64,000 nt of DNA, from positions 434,001 through 498,000 of the forward strand of contig NZ_JAFIQX010000002.1 in the NCBI RefSeq assembly GCF_017356035.1, in the 5' to 3' direction. Made by a program: the position numbers and the translations under genes. This document shows, in pieces, positions 8,826 through 16,919 of this stretch; position 1 is the stretch's first letter, and every line of letters begins with the position of its first letter. Source of the stretch: Longitalea luteola (GTDB lineage: Bacteria > Bacteroidota > Bacteroidia > Chitinophagales > Chitinophagaceae). Under the pieces are notes generated by a model. That model searched no databases and was not told where the DNA came from. It saw only the letters and a list, made by a program, of their open reading frames with translations.

Positions 8826-9473
8826 ATGACTAATTTTATTCCGATTTTCCCCCTGAGCATTGTCGTTTTCCCGGGTGAGAAGGTACATCTCCACATTTTT
8901 GAGCCACGCTATAAACAATTGATAACTGAATGTTTCGAAGGCAAAAAGTCTTTTGGCATTCCGTCTGTCGTAAACAACCGCCTGCAGGAACTGGGCACCC
9001 TGGTGGAGGTAAGCGACATTGTTCAAACGTATGAAAATGGCGAAATGGACATTAAAACCCGGGGATTGCGCATTTTTCGCATCCTGGAAGTGATAAAACA
9101 GGTGCCTGATAAATTGTACAGCGGCGCCATTGTGAATTATCCCGAGAACGATGATGCCGGCAACCGCGAACTGATGCAAAAAGTGGTGAGCGGGGTAAAA
9201 CAAATGCATCGCCTGCTGAATATCAGTAAAGATTTTAAGAAACCCGACGAAGAACTGAAGACCTATGATGTTGGGCATCATGCCGGCCTTTCGCTTGAGG
9301 AGGAATATGAGCTGTTGGGGCTTATGAAAGAGCTGCAACGGCAGGAATATATGAAAAGGCATTTGCAAAAAGTACTGCCCATGTTGCTGGAAATGGAACA
9401 ACTGAAAGAAAAGGTAAAACTGAACGGGCATTTCAGGAATTTATCAGCCTTCGATTTTGATATTGACAAGTAA
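8826..9473 (+). CDS. Lon N-terminal (substrate-binding) domain protein
   Basis: A 215-residue stand-alone Lon-N/PUA-like domain without the AAA+ ATPase or peptidase parts of Lon. It begins with NFIPIFPLSIVVFPGE and LHIFEPRYKQLI, the characteristic opening of this domain. It then has a basic, helix-rich C-terminus (QRQEYMKRHLQKVLPM). Stand-alone members are widespread and their role is unclear; substrate or chaperone binding is suggested by the parent enzyme. It diverges from the glycosyltransferase unit and is followed by a gap that contains a possible folded RNA. Confidence 0.88.
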   Translation: MTNFIPIFPLSIVVFPGEKVHLHIFEPRYKQLITECFEGKKSFGIPSVVNNRLQELGTLVEVSDIVQTYENGEMDIKTRGLRIFRILEVIKQVPDKLYSGAIVNYPENDDAGNRELMQKVVSGVKQMHRLLNISKDFKKPDEELKTYDVGHHAGLSLEEEYELLGLMKELQRQEYMKRHLQKVLPMLLEMEQLKEKVKLNGHFRNLSAFDFDIDK

Positions 9474-9482
9474 TTTTCAAGT

Positions 9483-9577
9483 GGACCGATGCCCTTAGCT
9501 GCGGAACCAGATGTGCCGCAGGTGCGTTGGCCGGGCAGGTCAGTATGGTACGCATTAGTCCTTCTACAATCTTTTTT
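9483..9577 (+). other. Candidate folded RNA element upstream of coaX
   Basis: GGACCGATGC (9483-9492) can pair with GCATTAGTCC (9552-9561) with one mismatch and one wobble. They enclose a perfect 6-pair hairpin CTGCGG/CCGCAG (9499-9504 with 9516-9521) and a second arm GCGT-TGGCC/GGTCA-ACGC (9524-9553). The layout is three-way-junction-like and is followed by a six-T run at 9572-9577. I do not recognise it as a known riboswitch or RNA family, and the fold could be chance. Confidence 0.25.
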
Positions 9578-9646
9578 GGCAGAAACAAAAAAATCGCATT
9601 TCTTCATCCGCTATTTTATCCAGGAAAACGTTAAAATACATTCAGT

Positions 9647-10375
9647 TTGGCAACAACGCTATGCTTTGATTTCGGCAATACCCGGTTGAAATGCGCCGTT
9701 TTTAAGAACAGGGAATTACAGGAAGTGCTGGTACTGGAAAATGATAGCAATGACACCATCAAACACCTGATAGAAAAATATAAACCTGCCAAATCAATTC
9801 TTTCTTCTGTTGTAAATCATAACCCCGACCTGGAGCAGTTGCTGGCTGCAGCTTCGCGATTCCATAAATTATCACATCAGTCAAAGATCCCCATCACAAC
9901 ACCGGTGGGTAAACCCCAGGATATCGGCGCCGATCGCCTGGCGCTCATGTCGGCCGCCGTTGATCTTTTTCCCGATCATAATAACCTCATCATCGGCCTG
10001 GGCAGCGCCATCACTTATAACTTCGTTAATAAATACAAAGAATTTCTGGGTGGGGGCATTTCCCCGGGCATGGAAATGCGGTTCAAATCGCTTAAGATGT
10101 TTACAGCCAAACTGCCGCTGGTTGAAAAAGACTGGAACCTGCCCCTGATAGGGTATGACACCCGTACCAATATACTCAGTGGTGTAATTTTAGGAATGGC
10201 CAAAGAGATCGATGGCATGATCGATGCCTATGCAGAACGGTATGGGAACTTTAACGTGGTGTTAACCGGGGGGGATGCGCCCTATTTTGTGTATCATTTG
10301 AAAAACAGGATATTTGCAGACCCTGACCTCATTTTCAAAGGTCTCTATGCTATCAGCGAACACAATAATGGGTGA
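9647..10375 (+). CDS. coaX: Type III pantothenate kinase
   Basis: A 242-residue ASKHA-fold kinase that phosphorylates pantothenate, the first step of coenzyme A synthesis. Motifs: FDFGNTRLK at residues 7-15 (phosphate-binding DxGN), PQDIGADRLA near 87 (GADR, substrate site), GLGSAITYNF near 118 (in place of the usual GTAxT) and GGGISPGMEMR near 135. The only start that keeps the first beta strand is a TTG at 9647, so this is probably a rare TTG-initiated gene. Its stop overlaps the first possible start of lptC by four bases. The coaX-lptC pairing is one I expect in Bacteroidota. Confidence 0.93.
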   Translation: MATTLCFDFGNTRLKCAVFKNRELQEVLVLENDSNDTIKHLIEKYKPAKSILSSVVNHNPDLEQLLAAASRFHKLSHQSKIPITTPVGKPQDIGADRLALMSAAVDLFPDHNNLIIGLGSAITYNFVNKYKEFLGGGISPGMEMRFKSLKMFTAKLPLVEKDWNLPLIGYDTRTNILSGVILGMAKEIDGMIDAYAERYGNFNVVLTGGDAPYFVYHLKNRIFADPDLIFKGLYAISEHNNG

Positions 10376-10401
10376 CAGAAGGAGTTGATAGCAGGTTATA
10401 T

Positions 10402-10983
10402 ATGCGAAGAAGCCGTAAGACATATCATTTTTTTGCCGTAGCCCTGTTGATGGGTTGTTTTTTTGTGCTTACTTCCTGTGAGAACGATCAGGCGGCAGTA
10501 GATGCCCTTTTTCAGAAGAAAAAAGCCATAGAAGAAGCTAAAAATGTGGAAAGCTACCTGAGCCAGTCGGGCATCACGAAGGCAAAACTTACTTCGCCGT
10601 ATATGCTAAGGGTGCTGGTGCCTGATTCTAATTATTTTGAATTTCCCCGCACGTTGCATGTTGATTTTTACGATGACAGTACCGTTATAGAAAGTACTGT
10701 AGACGCCCGCTATGCGAAGTATGTGGAGTATGATCACAAGGTGCTGCTGCGCGACAGTGTGCTGGTGCAAAGTCTCAAAAATGGGGATACACTGCGCACC
10801 CAGGAACTGTGGTGGGACCAGGATAAAAAGGAATTCTACACCGATAAACCGGCCCATGTATACCAGCGCGATAAGATAATATTTGCAAAAGACGGTCTAC
10901 GGGCCGCCCAGGATCTTACCTCATACACCTTCTATAAGAGCTCAGGGCCCATGCTGGTGCCCAGCAATGGTATGCCGCAGTAG
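10402..10983 (+). CDS. lptC: LPS export periplasmic protein LptC
   Basis: A 193-residue LptC-family lipoprotein-like protein that would link the inner-membrane LptBFG complex to the lipopolysaccharide bridge. A basic and hydrophobic N-terminus ends in a lipobox-like VLTSC at about residues 22-26. The rest is beta-strand-rich with motifs typical of the family (MLRVLVPDSNYFEFPRTLHV, and TQELWWDQDKKEFYTDKP near 135-150). I choose the ATG at 10402 because it gives a compact signal sequence. A GTG at 10372, overlapping the coaX stop, would add ten residues, and an AGGAG lies between the two. The gene is cotranscribed with coaX. Confidence 0.85.
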   Translation: MRRSRKTYHFFAVALLMGCFFVLTSCENDQAAVDALFQKKKAIEEAKNVESYLSQSGITKAKLTSPYMLRVLVPDSNYFEFPRTLHVDFYDDSTVIESTVDARYAKYVEYDHKVLLRDSVLVQSLKNGDTLRTQELWWDQDKKEFYTDKPAHVYQRDKIIFAKDGLRAAQDLTSYTFYKSSGPMLVPSNGMPQ

Positions 10984-10987
10984 CGTA

Positions 10988-11024
10988 CCGGCTGCCCATT
11001 GCCCACTGCCCACTGCCCATTTCT
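10988..11024. repeat. Short word repeat (GCCCAYTGCCCA)
   Basis: GCCCATTGCCCACTGCCCACTGCCCA is a three-to-four-fold repeat of a 7-base word in the lptC-AKR gap. The same vocabulary (CTGCCCAGCGCCCATTGCG) recurs near 25270. Confidence 0.7.
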
Positions 11025-11037
11025 GTGCTACATCCCT

Positions 11038-11045
11038 TACATTTG
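11038..11045 (+). promoter_or_regulatory. -7 box TACATTTG before the aldo/keto reductase
   Basis: A full TAnnTTTG match. Transcription would start near 11052, so the ATG at 11046 would lie upstream of the message and the ATG at 11064 is the likely start. Confidence 0.5.
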
Positions 11046-11063
11046 ATGTCTAAACAAAACTAT

Positions 11064-12053
11064 ATGGAATATAGAAGACTTGGACGATCAGGATTACAGT
11101 TGAGTGTTCTTTCCTTTGGCAGCTGGGTAACCTTTCACAAACAAATTGACGATAGTATAGCAGATGCATTGATGGGTATATCCTACGATGCGGGTATTAA
11201 TTTTTTTGATAATGCGGAAGGCTACGCCGGCGGCGAAAGTGAGAAAATGATGGGGCGGGTATTACAGAAAAAGAACTGGGACCGCAGTTCGTACGTCGTG
11301 TCATCGAAAGTGTTCTTTGGTACGCGCGGCAAGGCTGCCAAGCCCAATCAAACCGGGCTGAGCAGAAAACATATGGTAGAAGCCTGCCACGAGGCGCTGG
11401 AGCGGCTGCAGCTCGATTACCTGGACCTTTATTTCTGTCATAGGCCCGACCCATCCGTTCCTATTGAAGAAGTGGTTTGGACAATGCACAATCTTATACA
11501 ACAAGGCAAAATACTGTATTGGGGAACCAGTCAATGGAGTGGCGCCGAGATCATGGAAGCGCACCGGGTAGCGCAACAGTATTGCCTCATCGGGCCCACG
11601 ATGGAGCAGCCGCAGTACAATATGTTCGAGCGCTACAAGATGGAAATGGATTACCTGCCCGTGTTTCAGAACGTAGGGTTAGGTACAACCATCTGGAGCC
11701 CGCTGGCGGCCGGTTTCCTCACGGGTAAATACAACGAGGGTATTCCGGAGGAGTCGCGTTTGGCCATTGCCGGTTTCGGCTGGTTAAAGGACAGGTGGAT
11801 CCAGGAAGAAAAAATAAAAAAGGTAAAACAACTGGCGGCCCTGGCCGGGAAATTAGATGTTTCTTTAGCGGCCCTGGCCATTGCATGGACTATTAAAAAC
11901 CCGAATGTTACCACTGCCATACTGGGCGCTACTAAAACCGGGCAATTGCACGAAAACCTGAAAGCAACTGCTGTGCTGCCTTTATTAACGCCGGAAGTAC
12001 TGCAGGAGATAGAAAACATTCTGCAGAACAAACCTTACATGGACCTTGCCTAG
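11064..12053 (+). CDS. Aldo/keto reductase, potassium-channel beta-subunit-like
   Basis: A 329-residue NADPH-dependent TIM-barrel oxidoreductase. The catalytic tetrad is visible: Asp49 (FFDNAEGY), Tyr54, Lys82 (SSKVFFG) and His126 (YFCHRPDP). The Kv-beta/YghZ-like signature appears in WGTSQWSGAEIMEA and QPQYNMFER, and in SPLAAGFLTGKYN. The C-terminal TAILGATKTGQLHENLKA binds the cofactor's 2'-phosphate in relatives. The start at 11064 gives the standard MEYRRLGRSGL opening and fits the -7 box; upstream in-frame ATGs at 11046 and 11025 are less likely. Natural substrate unknown; small aldehydes are usual for the family. Confidence 0.92.
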   Translation: MEYRRLGRSGLQLSVLSFGSWVTFHKQIDDSIADALMGISYDAGINFFDNAEGYAGGESEKMMGRVLQKKNWDRSSYVVSSKVFFGTRGKAAKPNQTGLSRKHMVEACHEALERLQLDYLDLYFCHRPDPSVPIEEVVWTMHNLIQQGKILYWGTSQWSGAEIMEAHRVAQQYCLIGPTMEQPQYNMFERYKMEMDYLPVFQNVGLGTTIWSPLAAGFLTGKYNEGIPEESRLAIAGFGWLKDRWIQEEKIKKVKQLAALAGKLDVSLAALAIAWTIKNPNVTTAILGATKTGQLHENLKATAVLPLLTPEVLQEIENILQNKPYMDLA

Positions 12054-12142
12054 AGCAGTTATTAATATTTGTTAATAACTGTTATCGTAGTACAGCAGCA
12101 TGGCGAAGCGTCATGGCAACGATATATGTTATACGAACAATT

Positions 12143-12172
12143 AACCCGTCTGTTGAGCAGACGGGTTTTTTA
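12143..12172 (+). terminator. Terminator after the aldo/keto reductase
   Basis: AACCCGTCTG and CAGACGGGTT form a perfect stem around a short loop, followed by a run of T. It ends the transcript about 90 bases past the stop at 12053. Confidence 0.85.
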
Positions 12173-12465
12173 ATGACCCTTTAATATAGTGGATCATTAA
12201 ATACTATGCTTATTGTCGTTGGGATCTTTAACGGGAATGTTTATGGTTAAAAGGGATTATTCTTTAATACAAGTTTTATATGCAACGTTAATGCCTGGGC
12301 TAATTGCAATTACAGGTTTATTAAATGGGCCATTCAGGCAAATGGCCGCGGAGCTCGGGCTGTATCACGTGTTTGTACACACTGGTAAATTCATCAACTA
12401 ACGGTGACATGTACGTACGAATGGTCCTAAGTAATAATGCTATTGTGTTGTATTGGTTGGTTAAA

Positions 12466-12473
12466 TATCTTTG
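12466..12473 (+). promoter_or_regulatory. -7 box TATCTTTG of a possible small transcription unit
   Basis: A full TAnnTTTG match. It is followed 57 bases later by the ATG of a 54-residue frame and about 320 bases later by a strong terminator. No good -33 TTTG is visible. Confidence 0.35.
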
Positions 12474-12529
12474 AGCACATAAGGCAGCCATTGTTAACAC
12501 ATCGCTGCTGCTTACGAAATCCTTTGACT

Positions 12530-12694
12530 ATGAAAACGGCAACGAACCTGTTCCTGTTACCCGATTATACCCTGGCCAATTTCTTTTTGCTCTCTGCCCT
12601 TGAGACTTTCAAAATTTATTCCCCATTTATTAAGAAAATAAAAGCAGACGGTGTTATACAACAGGCTGCTCTTGCCAGGTATAATTTACTTTAA
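12530..12694 (+). CDS. Possible small protein of unknown function
   Basis: A 54-residue frame starting MKTATNLFLLPDYTLANFF, with a mostly hydrophobic first half and a basic KIKADG segment before an alanine-rich end. I do not recognise it. The case for it is context: a -7 box at 12466-12473 upstream and a terminator at 12791-12818 downstream, with nothing else between. The same unit could instead be a non-coding RNA of about 330 bases. Confidence 0.25.
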   Translation: MKTATNLFLLPDYTLANFFLLSALETFKIYSPFIKKIKADGVIQQAALARYNLL

Positions 12695-12790
12695 TAACTC
12701 AGTGAATATTTGCCAGCTGTTTTCAGCAGTCAATAAAGATATTTTTTCAAAAGTCTCTAATAGGGGTTAAATAGTGCATAGGGCAAAAAG

Positions 12791-12818
12791 GCCGCCCTTT
12801 TTCAAGGGCGGCAATTTT
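12791..12818 (+). terminator. Terminator of the small unit
   Basis: GCCGCCCTT and AAGGGCGGC form a perfect 9-pair stem around a short T/C loop, followed by a run of T. No confident gene ends nearby, which implies a small upstream transcript. Confidence 0.75.
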
Positions 12819-12879
12819 TTAAACCGGAGTGTTAGCAGCTGAATGACTTCCGCCCCTGAATGAGCTGAATGGTCAATAT

Positions 12880-12909
12880 AAAAAGAAAACCGGCTTAGAG
12901 AAGCCGGTT
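12880..12909 (-). terminator. Hairpin with minus-strand T run
   Basis: AACCGGCTT and AAGCCGGTT form a perfect stem around AGAG. On the minus strand it is followed by TTCTTTTT, so it would stop transcription arriving from the right. No minus-strand gene is recognised between it and 13500. Confidence 0.5.
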
Positions 12910-13523
12910 CATACCCTGATATTATTAAATGAGAACTAAGTGACTGAAATTATAACCTAAGTTCAGCTTCTTACATCCTTTCTTCCATATCGATCCCTGG
13001 AACCAGGTTATAGAAAATCGCATGCAGTCAACCGGAACTTGAATAAACATCATTGAAACGATAATACGTATTGTTTATTATGTGATTTACATTAAAATTT
13101 TTGAGGATTTTAAAACCAGGGGTAATAATGTTTCAGCACCGACCGGGCGGGCATTTCAGCAATGTTACCGAGTACCTTACGGTTGTTAGTTAGGCTGTTG
13201 CCAACTGCCGGCTACCAGTTTCCCGTTGCCGGGCTGACTGGCAATTTCGCTATGATGAGTGTCGTCTTTCTGCGTGCCGATGTTTTGAAATTTCTATCCA
13301 GAACAATGGTTAACCGGTTGAGGGCGATCTTTTTTTTGTTATTTAATTGTTATTGGAACCTTTTCTTTCGCTGTGCTTTTATCGACTGATCTTCCATGTT
13401 GTTTTTCAACTGATCTGCTTTGAAATCAATTCACTAACCGTGATTTGTCCTACCAACAGCACCTGGCTGATCGCACACCGTTTTACTGCCGCTGTAATAT
13501 TTTAGCTTCGCCGCAAATTACTT

Positions 13524-13559
13524 AAACGTTTGTTTAATTTAAACGTTTGTTTAATTTTG
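13524..13559 (+). promoter_or_regulatory. Duplicated operator overlapping the efflux-operon promoter
   Basis: The 17-base sequence AAACGTTTGTTTAATTT occurs twice in direct tandem, at 13524-13540 and 13541-13557. Each copy holds an imperfect palindrome (TTAAACGTTTGTTTAA type). The same bases form a promoter: TTTG at 13529-13532 as the -33 element and TAATTTTG at 13552-13559 as the -7 element, with 19 bases between. The TetR gene begins at 13583. Placement suggests autorepression by that regulator. Confidence 0.7.
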
Positions 13560-13582
13560 GGTCTCCAAAAGTAAGATCTTAT

Positions 13583-14224
13583 ATGTCACTCACGGAAAAA
13601 GTTGATAAAAGGACACACATCCTGTCAGTTGCCGAGCAACTGTTTGCCGAAAATGGATTTGATGGAACTTCTGTGCGGGATATTGCGCAACTCGCTAACG
13701 TTAATCTTGCCATGATCTCTTATTACTTCGGTTCAAAGGAAAAGCTACTGGAAGCATTGATCGAAGACAGGGCCGGCTATACCCTGGGTATATTGGAGGA
13801 ATTAAGCAAGGATCAAACCCTTACGCCCTGGGATAAAGTAGACCGTGTGGTTGACTTTTACGTAGAAAAGATAATGAACAATTACCGGTTCCATTGTATC
13901 ATGTCGCAACAATACAATCAAACCAGGTCAACCGAAATAAAGGAGCTTATCATCAATATCAAGCTGCGTAACCTGGAGCAGATAAAAAAGGTCATTACAG
14001 ACGGGCAGAAGAAGAAAGTTTTTCGCAAAGTGGATATTGAGTTTACCATGGCCAGCATGTTTGGCACGCTTACCCAGATAGTGAATTCAAAAAGTTTGTA
14101 TTGCCGTCTGCTGAAAGTAGACGAAACGGATGAACCTACTTTTCGTAAAAAGATCGCTCCCCGGTTAAAAACACATTTGAAACAAATGATGCGGGCGCAC
14201 CTGGATATCAAAAATGAAGAATAA
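13583..14224 (+). CDS. TetR family transcriptional regulator
   Basis: A 213-residue TetR-type repressor. The N-terminal helix-turn-helix is clear: ILSVAEQLFAENGFDGTSV, then IAQLANVNLAMISYYFGSKE at about residues 36-55, with the family's 'YYxFxSKExL' ending. The ligand-binding C-terminal half is not conserved enough to assign a ligand. I use the ATG at 13583 rather than the in-frame start at 13547, which lies inside the operator. It is the first gene of an operon with a TolC, HlyD and EmrB-type efflux system, with 19 bases to the next gene, and the duplicated site at 13524-13557 is its likely operator. Confidence 0.93.
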   Translation: MSLTEKVDKRTHILSVAEQLFAENGFDGTSVRDIAQLANVNLAMISYYFGSKEKLLEALIEDRAGYTLGILEELSKDQTLTPWDKVDRVVDFYVEKIMNNYRFHCIMSQQYNQTRSTEIKELIINIKLRNLEQIKKVITDGQKKKVFRKVDIEFTMASMFGTLTQIVNSKSLYCRLLKVDETDEPTFRKKIAPRLKTHLKQMMRAHLDIKNEE

Positions 14225-14243
14225 CATTTAATATATAGATCGC

Positions 14244-15575
14244 ATGAACCTGAAAAAGAAAATAATCTCGGGATTAGCCTTATTACTAACCATTTTTTCT
14301 GCGGAAGCACAGACCAGAACCATCAGTCTGGAAGAAGCCGTTAGCCTGGGCGTACAGAATAGCAAACAATTGCAGCTGTCACAGAATAAAATTGAACAGG
14401 CCGTATCACAACTGGAGCAGGCGAAAGATGAATCGCTGCCCACTGCGAAAGTGAGCGCAGGTTACAGCCATGCCCTGATGTTGCAGCGCAGCTTTGCCCT
14501 GCCTGCATCGGATGGTTCAGATCCGAAGAGCATGAAATTTCCTTTCGATAATACATTGTACCAGGCTACCCTGAGCATTAACCAGCCCATTATTGCAGGC
14601 CACCGCTACCGCTATGCAAGGGAGTCGGCCAACCTGCTGATCCAAAGCAGCAAGCTCGATGCGGAAGCCAACAAAGATGAAATTGTGTACAATGTCATCA
14701 ATGCTTACATCAACTTCTATAAAATTCAACAGAATCAAAAAATAGTAGCGCAGAACCTGCAGGATGTAGATCAGAAATTAACGGAGATCAAAAAGTTTGA
14801 AAGCCAGGGACTGGCAACAAAGAACGATGTATTGCGCTTTCAGCTGCAGCGTTCGAACATCCAACTGCAACAAATTGAATTAGAGAATAACCGCAAAGTG
14901 GTGAATTATAACCTGAATATCTTGCTGGGTCTGCCAGACAGTACAACCGTACAGGTACAGGACGTAGTTTATAAGCTGGATATGACTGAAAGACCGGAAG
15001 TGTATATGAAGCAGGCCCTGCAAGATAGAAAGGAATTCAGTTCGCTGAATTACCAGGATAAACTGGCCGATGTGAACATCAAAAAGGTGCATGATGAAAA
15101 ATTACCTACAGTAGGCGTTGGGGGCAACCTGTATTATATCAATCCCACAAAAGCCCTTTTCCCGAAAGGAGCTACTTATCTGGCGCCATTTGTAGTAGGA
15201 GTAAACGCAAGCTGGGACATTACCGGTTTTTTTAAGAACAGGAACAAATTAACAGAAGCAAATTTGCAAAAACAGGAAGTGGCGACAACGCGCGACCTGC
15301 TTACCGACCGCGTGAAAATGGATGTAAATAAAACCTACACCCAGTATCAGCAGGCTTTGGAAAAAATTAAAGTGCTGAACGATGCGGTGGTACAGGCAAC
15401 GGAAAATGAACGGATAACCGAATCTAAGTTCAGGAACAACCTGGCTACAACTACTGACCGGATAGATGCACAAACCCTGTTGTATGAATCTCGGTTGAAC
15501 CTGGAGCTGGCCAAAGCTGATGCTACCGCCGCTTATTATACCCTTTTGAAAACAACCGGACATATTCAACCCTAA
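14244..15575 (+). CDS. TolC family outer-membrane efflux protein
   Basis: A 443-residue outer-membrane channel subunit. Residues 1-22 form a signal peptide (ISGLALLLTIFSAEAQ). Two outer-membrane-efflux-protein repeats follow, beginning with TISLEEAVSLGVQNSKQLQL, with long coiled helices (QNKIEQAVSQLEQAKDE) and paired beta segments. It would trimerise to form the outer duct of the efflux pump made with the next two genes. The gap to the HlyD gene is 30 bases. Confidence 0.92.
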   Translation: MNLKKKIISGLALLLTIFSAEAQTRTISLEEAVSLGVQNSKQLQLSQNKIEQAVSQLEQAKDESLPTAKVSAGYSHALMLQRSFALPASDGSDPKSMKFPFDNTLYQATLSINQPIIAGHRYRYARESANLLIQSSKLDAEANKDEIVYNVINAYINFYKIQQNQKIVAQNLQDVDQKLTEIKKFESQGLATKNDVLRFQLQRSNIQLQQIELENNRKVVNYNLNILLGLPDSTTVQVQDVVYKLDMTERPEVYMKQALQDRKEFSSLNYQDKLADVNIKKVHDEKLPTVGVGGNLYYINPTKALFPKGATYLAPFVVGVNASWDITGFFKNRNKLTEANLQKQEVATTRDLLTDRVKMDVNKTYTQYQQALEKIKVLNDAVVQATENERITESKFRNNLATTTDRIDAQTLLYESRLNLELAKADATAAYYTLLKTTGHIQP

Positions 15576-15605
15576 CCATTTAAAAAAGCATTAAAGAGAT
15601 ATTGT

Positions 15606-16658
15606 ATGAGCGAAGCAAAAAAGAGTAAAGGAAAAAAGATCATTTTCCCGATCATCCTGGGGCTGGTATTAATAGGCGCCCTGGCATTCACTGCCAAAGA
15701 ATATATTTATGGTAAAAGCCATGAAGAAACAGACAATGCACAGATCGATGCCGATATTAGTCCGGTAGTAACACGAGTAAGCGGCTATATCAAAGAGATC
15801 CGATTTTCCGATAACCAGTTTGTAAAAGCGGGTGATACGCTGGTAGTGCTCGATGACCGCGATTTCCAGATCAAACTGAAACAGGCGGAAGCTGCCCTGG
15901 CTGTTGCGAAACAATCAGTGAATGTATCTCAGTATGCGGTAGCAGAAGCCAGAACCGGTATTGCTACGGCACAGGCGAATATTGAAACTGCCAAAGTACG
16001 CGTTTGGAAAGCGACCGAAGACTTCAAACGCTATGAAGCTTTGTATGAGGATCACGCCATCACCAAAGCGCAGTTCGATGCGGCCAAGGCAGAGAAAGAT
16101 GCGGCGGAAGCTGCATTGCGTGCTGCTGAAACGCAGGTTCCGGTCGTAACCGAGAAAGTAAGCACCAACCGGCAGCAGGTTCAGGCCACTGCTTCAAACA
16201 TCGGCTTGCGCCAGGCAGATATCGATTATGCCAAATTGCAGTTAAGCTATACTGTTATCACTGCTCCTACAGATGGTATTGTTTCAAAGAAAACCATTCA
16301 GCCCGGGCAACTGGTTCAGGCGGGTCAATCCCTTTTCTCTATTGTTAATGACAATGGATTGTATTTGACCGCCAATTTTAAAGAAACGCAGATTGAAAAT
16401 ATCAAAGTGGGCCAGGCTGTACATATTAATGTTGATGCATTTGCCGACCATCCGATAAACGGCACTGTAGAATCATTCGCTGGTGCTACCGGCGCCAGAT
16501 TTTCATTACTGCCGCCCGATAACGCTACCGGTAACTTCGTAAAAGTAGTGCAACGCATCCCGGTTCGTATTAAACTGGATAAAGCAGATACTGAATTTGT
16601 AAACCGGTTACGTCCGGGTATGAGTGCCAAAGTGGTAGTTGATACCAAAAAATCATAA
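15606..16658 (+). CDS. HlyD/EmrA family membrane-fusion protein
   Basis: A 350-residue periplasmic adaptor. One N-terminal membrane segment lies at about residues 10-30 (IIFPIILGLVLIGALAF). Then comes a biotinyl-lipoyl-like half motif (ISPVVTRVSGYIKEIRFSDN), a long coiled-coil hairpin rich in Ala, Glu and Lys (about 80-200), the second lipoyl half (YTVITAPTDGIVSKKTI) and a beta-barrel domain. It matches EmrA, which bridges an EmrB-type transporter to TolC. It is the third gene of the operon. Confidence 0.93.
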   Translation: MSEAKKSKGKKIIFPIILGLVLIGALAFTAKEYIYGKSHEETDNAQIDADISPVVTRVSGYIKEIRFSDNQFVKAGDTLVVLDDRDFQIKLKQAEAALAVAKQSVNVSQYAVAEARTGIATAQANIETAKVRVWKATEDFKRYEALYEDHAITKAQFDAAKAEKDAAEAALRAAETQVPVVTEKVSTNRQQVQATASNIGLRQADIDYAKLQLSYTVITAPTDGIVSKKTIQPGQLVQAGQSLFSIVNDNGLYLTANFKETQIENIKVGQAVHINVDAFADHPINGTVESFAGATGARFSLLPPDNATGNFVKVVQRIPVRIKLDKADTEFVNRLRPGMSAKVVVDTKKS

Positions 16659-16915
16659 AAGGGCTAAACGCTCAACGCAAAACGCGGAACGCTCAACGCA
16701 AAACGCAGAACCGCAAAACGCAGCATCTGCCTGCCGGCAGGCAGGCGCTGAATGCCAAAGGCTGAAGGCTCAAAGCCAAAGGCTGAAGGCTCAAACCCAT
16801 AGATGTTTGCCGGGTTGGAGGTTGCGTTAAGCATTTGGCGTTCAACATTCCGGCGAGCTAGTCGGCGCATAGCGCCTAAACGAAGCAAGCGTTCAGCGTT
16901 TAGCATAAAAATTTT
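16659..16915. repeat. Inverted word-repeat cluster inside the efflux operon
   Basis: The left part repeats AACGCTCAACGCAAAACGC-like words. The middle has a perfect short palindrome CTGCCTGCCGGCAGGCAG and repeats of GGCTGAAGGCTCAAAGCC. The right part carries the inverse words (GCGTTCAGCGTTTAGC). The whole gap can fold on itself. GGCTGAAGGC reappears inverted (GCCTTCAGCC) at 37560-37680. Confidence 0.8.
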
Positions 16916-16919
16916 AAGA

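Larger units (their letters stand above)
12173..13500. other. Gene-poor stretch
   Basis: About 1.3 kb with no recognisable protein gene. It contains three short open frames (12213-12401, 12437-12694 and 13162-13389) with no family resemblance that I can see, a coherent promoter/small-ORF/terminator arrangement at 12466-12818, a second hairpin at 12888-12909 and short word repeats around 13200-13250 (CTGCCGGCTACCAGTTTCCC-like). Confidence 0.6.

Noticed and set aside
9489-9689. 66-codon frame between the Lon-N gene and coaX
   Set aside because: It overlaps the start of coaX in another frame and has no promoter or family resemblance.
12213-12401. 62-codon frame with hydrophobic centre
   Set aside because: No -7 box, no recognisable family, and codon use looks random; possible but unsupported.
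12925-13053. 42-codon minus-strand frame just upstream of the minus-strand hairpin at 12880-12909
   Set aside because: No minus-strand -7 box found up to 13500 and no conserved features; only its position next to a terminator favours it.
13162-13389. 75-codon frame before the efflux promoter
   Set aside because: Unusual composition, no promoter and no family.
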